Source: Cymbomonas tetramitiformis (lineage: Eukaryota; Chlorophyta; Pyramimonadophyceae; Pyramimonadales; Pyramimonadaceae). Taken from it: DNA of 17,761 nucleotides. Location: positions 1-17,761 of the forward strand of contig LGRX02034822.1 in NCBI GenBank assembly GCA_001247695.2, read 5' to 3'. The notes beneath the pieces are model-generated. The model was not told where the DNA came from, did not search any database, and saw nothing but the letters and a program-made list of their open reading frames with translations. Position numbers and translations under genes: made by a program. Shown one piece after another: positions 17,138 to 17,761 of this stretch. How positions within the stretch are numbered: position 1 is the first letter of the stretch; every line of letters starts with the position of its first letter.

Positions 17138-17640
17138 TTTATACTTTGTGACAGTGGTTTATACTTTGTGACAGTGGTTCATACTTTGTGACAGTGGTTT
17201 ATACTTTGTGACAGTGGTTTACATACTTATGACAGTGGTTTATACTCTCAGACAGTGTAGTCCACATAATTTCAGACAGTGGTTTCATACTTGTGACAGT
17301 GGTTTGTTTCAATTTCTAGGACATGGTTTATACTTTGTGACAGTGTTTTATACTTCTAGACAGTGGTCCACACTTGGTGGACAGTGGCTCTATACTTTCA
17401 GGACAATGGTTTATACTTTGCATTGTGTGCTTATACTTAGACAGTGGTTTATACTTTGTGACAGTATTTATACTTTGTGACAGTGGTTTATACTTTGTGA
17501 CAGGGTTTATACTTTGTGACAGTGGTTTATACTTTGCGACAGTGGTTTATACTTTGTGACAGTGGTTCATACTTTGTGACAGTGGTTTATACTTTGTGAC
17601 AGTGGTTTATACTTTGTGACAGTGGTTCATACTTTGTGAC
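17138..17640. repeat. 20-bp minisatellite, about 25 copies
   Basis: Unit tttatactttgtgacagtgg. Copies are near-perfect at both ends of the array (17138-17218 and 17440-17640) and degenerate in the middle, with indels and substitutions. Peptides such as VVYTLRQ repeats read from it are artefacts. The next 121 bases to the window end show nothing recognisable. Confidence 0.96.
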
Positions 17641-17761
17641 CTGGATTGTGTCCTTTGAGCGCAGCATTCGCCTGACCCCCTCCGGTGAAGTGTGCTGCAT
17701 GCACTTGCTGCCGTCCCCGCCGTCTCATGTCTGCACGGATACATGTTGGAGCGACAGGTGG

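Noticed and set aside
17208..17559. Open frames encoding VVYTL / LYFVT repeats
   Set aside because: Direct translation of the 20-bp minisatellite.

Overview
This is a window of nuclear DNA from an intron-rich eukaryote, most likely a unicellular alga. The coding sequence is GC-rich and broken into about 25 short exons with mostly GT-AG and a few GC-AG introns. Most introns carry minisatellites. A degenerate TTTAGGG-type (plant/green-algal class) telomere-like run lies in one intron. There is no bacterial-style operon, rRNA or tRNA that I can see. A prasinophyte-like green alga is my guess, not something the sequence proves.

Layout. 1-204 is a 68-bp tandem repeat, cut by the window edge. 205-1350 is an AT-richer upstream region with no convincing gene. 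1351-16278 (+) is essentially one split gene. I reconstructed it by matching splice sites, intron phases and protein-family motifs. 16279-17137 is 3' flank with a 55-bp duplication and a long inverted repeat. 17138-17640 is a 20-bp minisatellite. 17641-17761 shows nothing recognisable.

The gene encodes a protein of about 1,100-1,200 residues in three blocks. An N-terminal ankyrin array comes first (exons 1-8), with one repeat per exon and phase-0 introns at the same place in every repeat. A long charged helical/coiled-coil middle follows (exons 9-19, about 7.1-12.2 kb). A C-terminal protein kinase domain completes it (exons 20-24, 12.86-16.2 kb). The kinase has recognisable subdomains I to XI: a glycine-rich loop, the VxK lysine, DFG, APE, DLWAVG and the C-lobe arginine. 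Its catalytic-loop HRD reads HRN, so it may be a pseudokinase or an atypical kinase. The ankyrin array probably binds a partner, the coiled coil may oligomerise, and the kinase fold would be the output or scaffold module. That division of labour is inference.

The introns are unusual. Several have their own unrelated minisatellite (34, 46, 54, 23, 20, 16 and 35 bp units). One intron inside the kinase domain carries a 545-bp Tc1/mariner-like MITE with 21-bp perfect terminal inverted repeats and a TA target duplication. It is inserted into a pre-existing tandem duplication. The long open frames over the repeats are artefacts of repeat periodicity, not genes.
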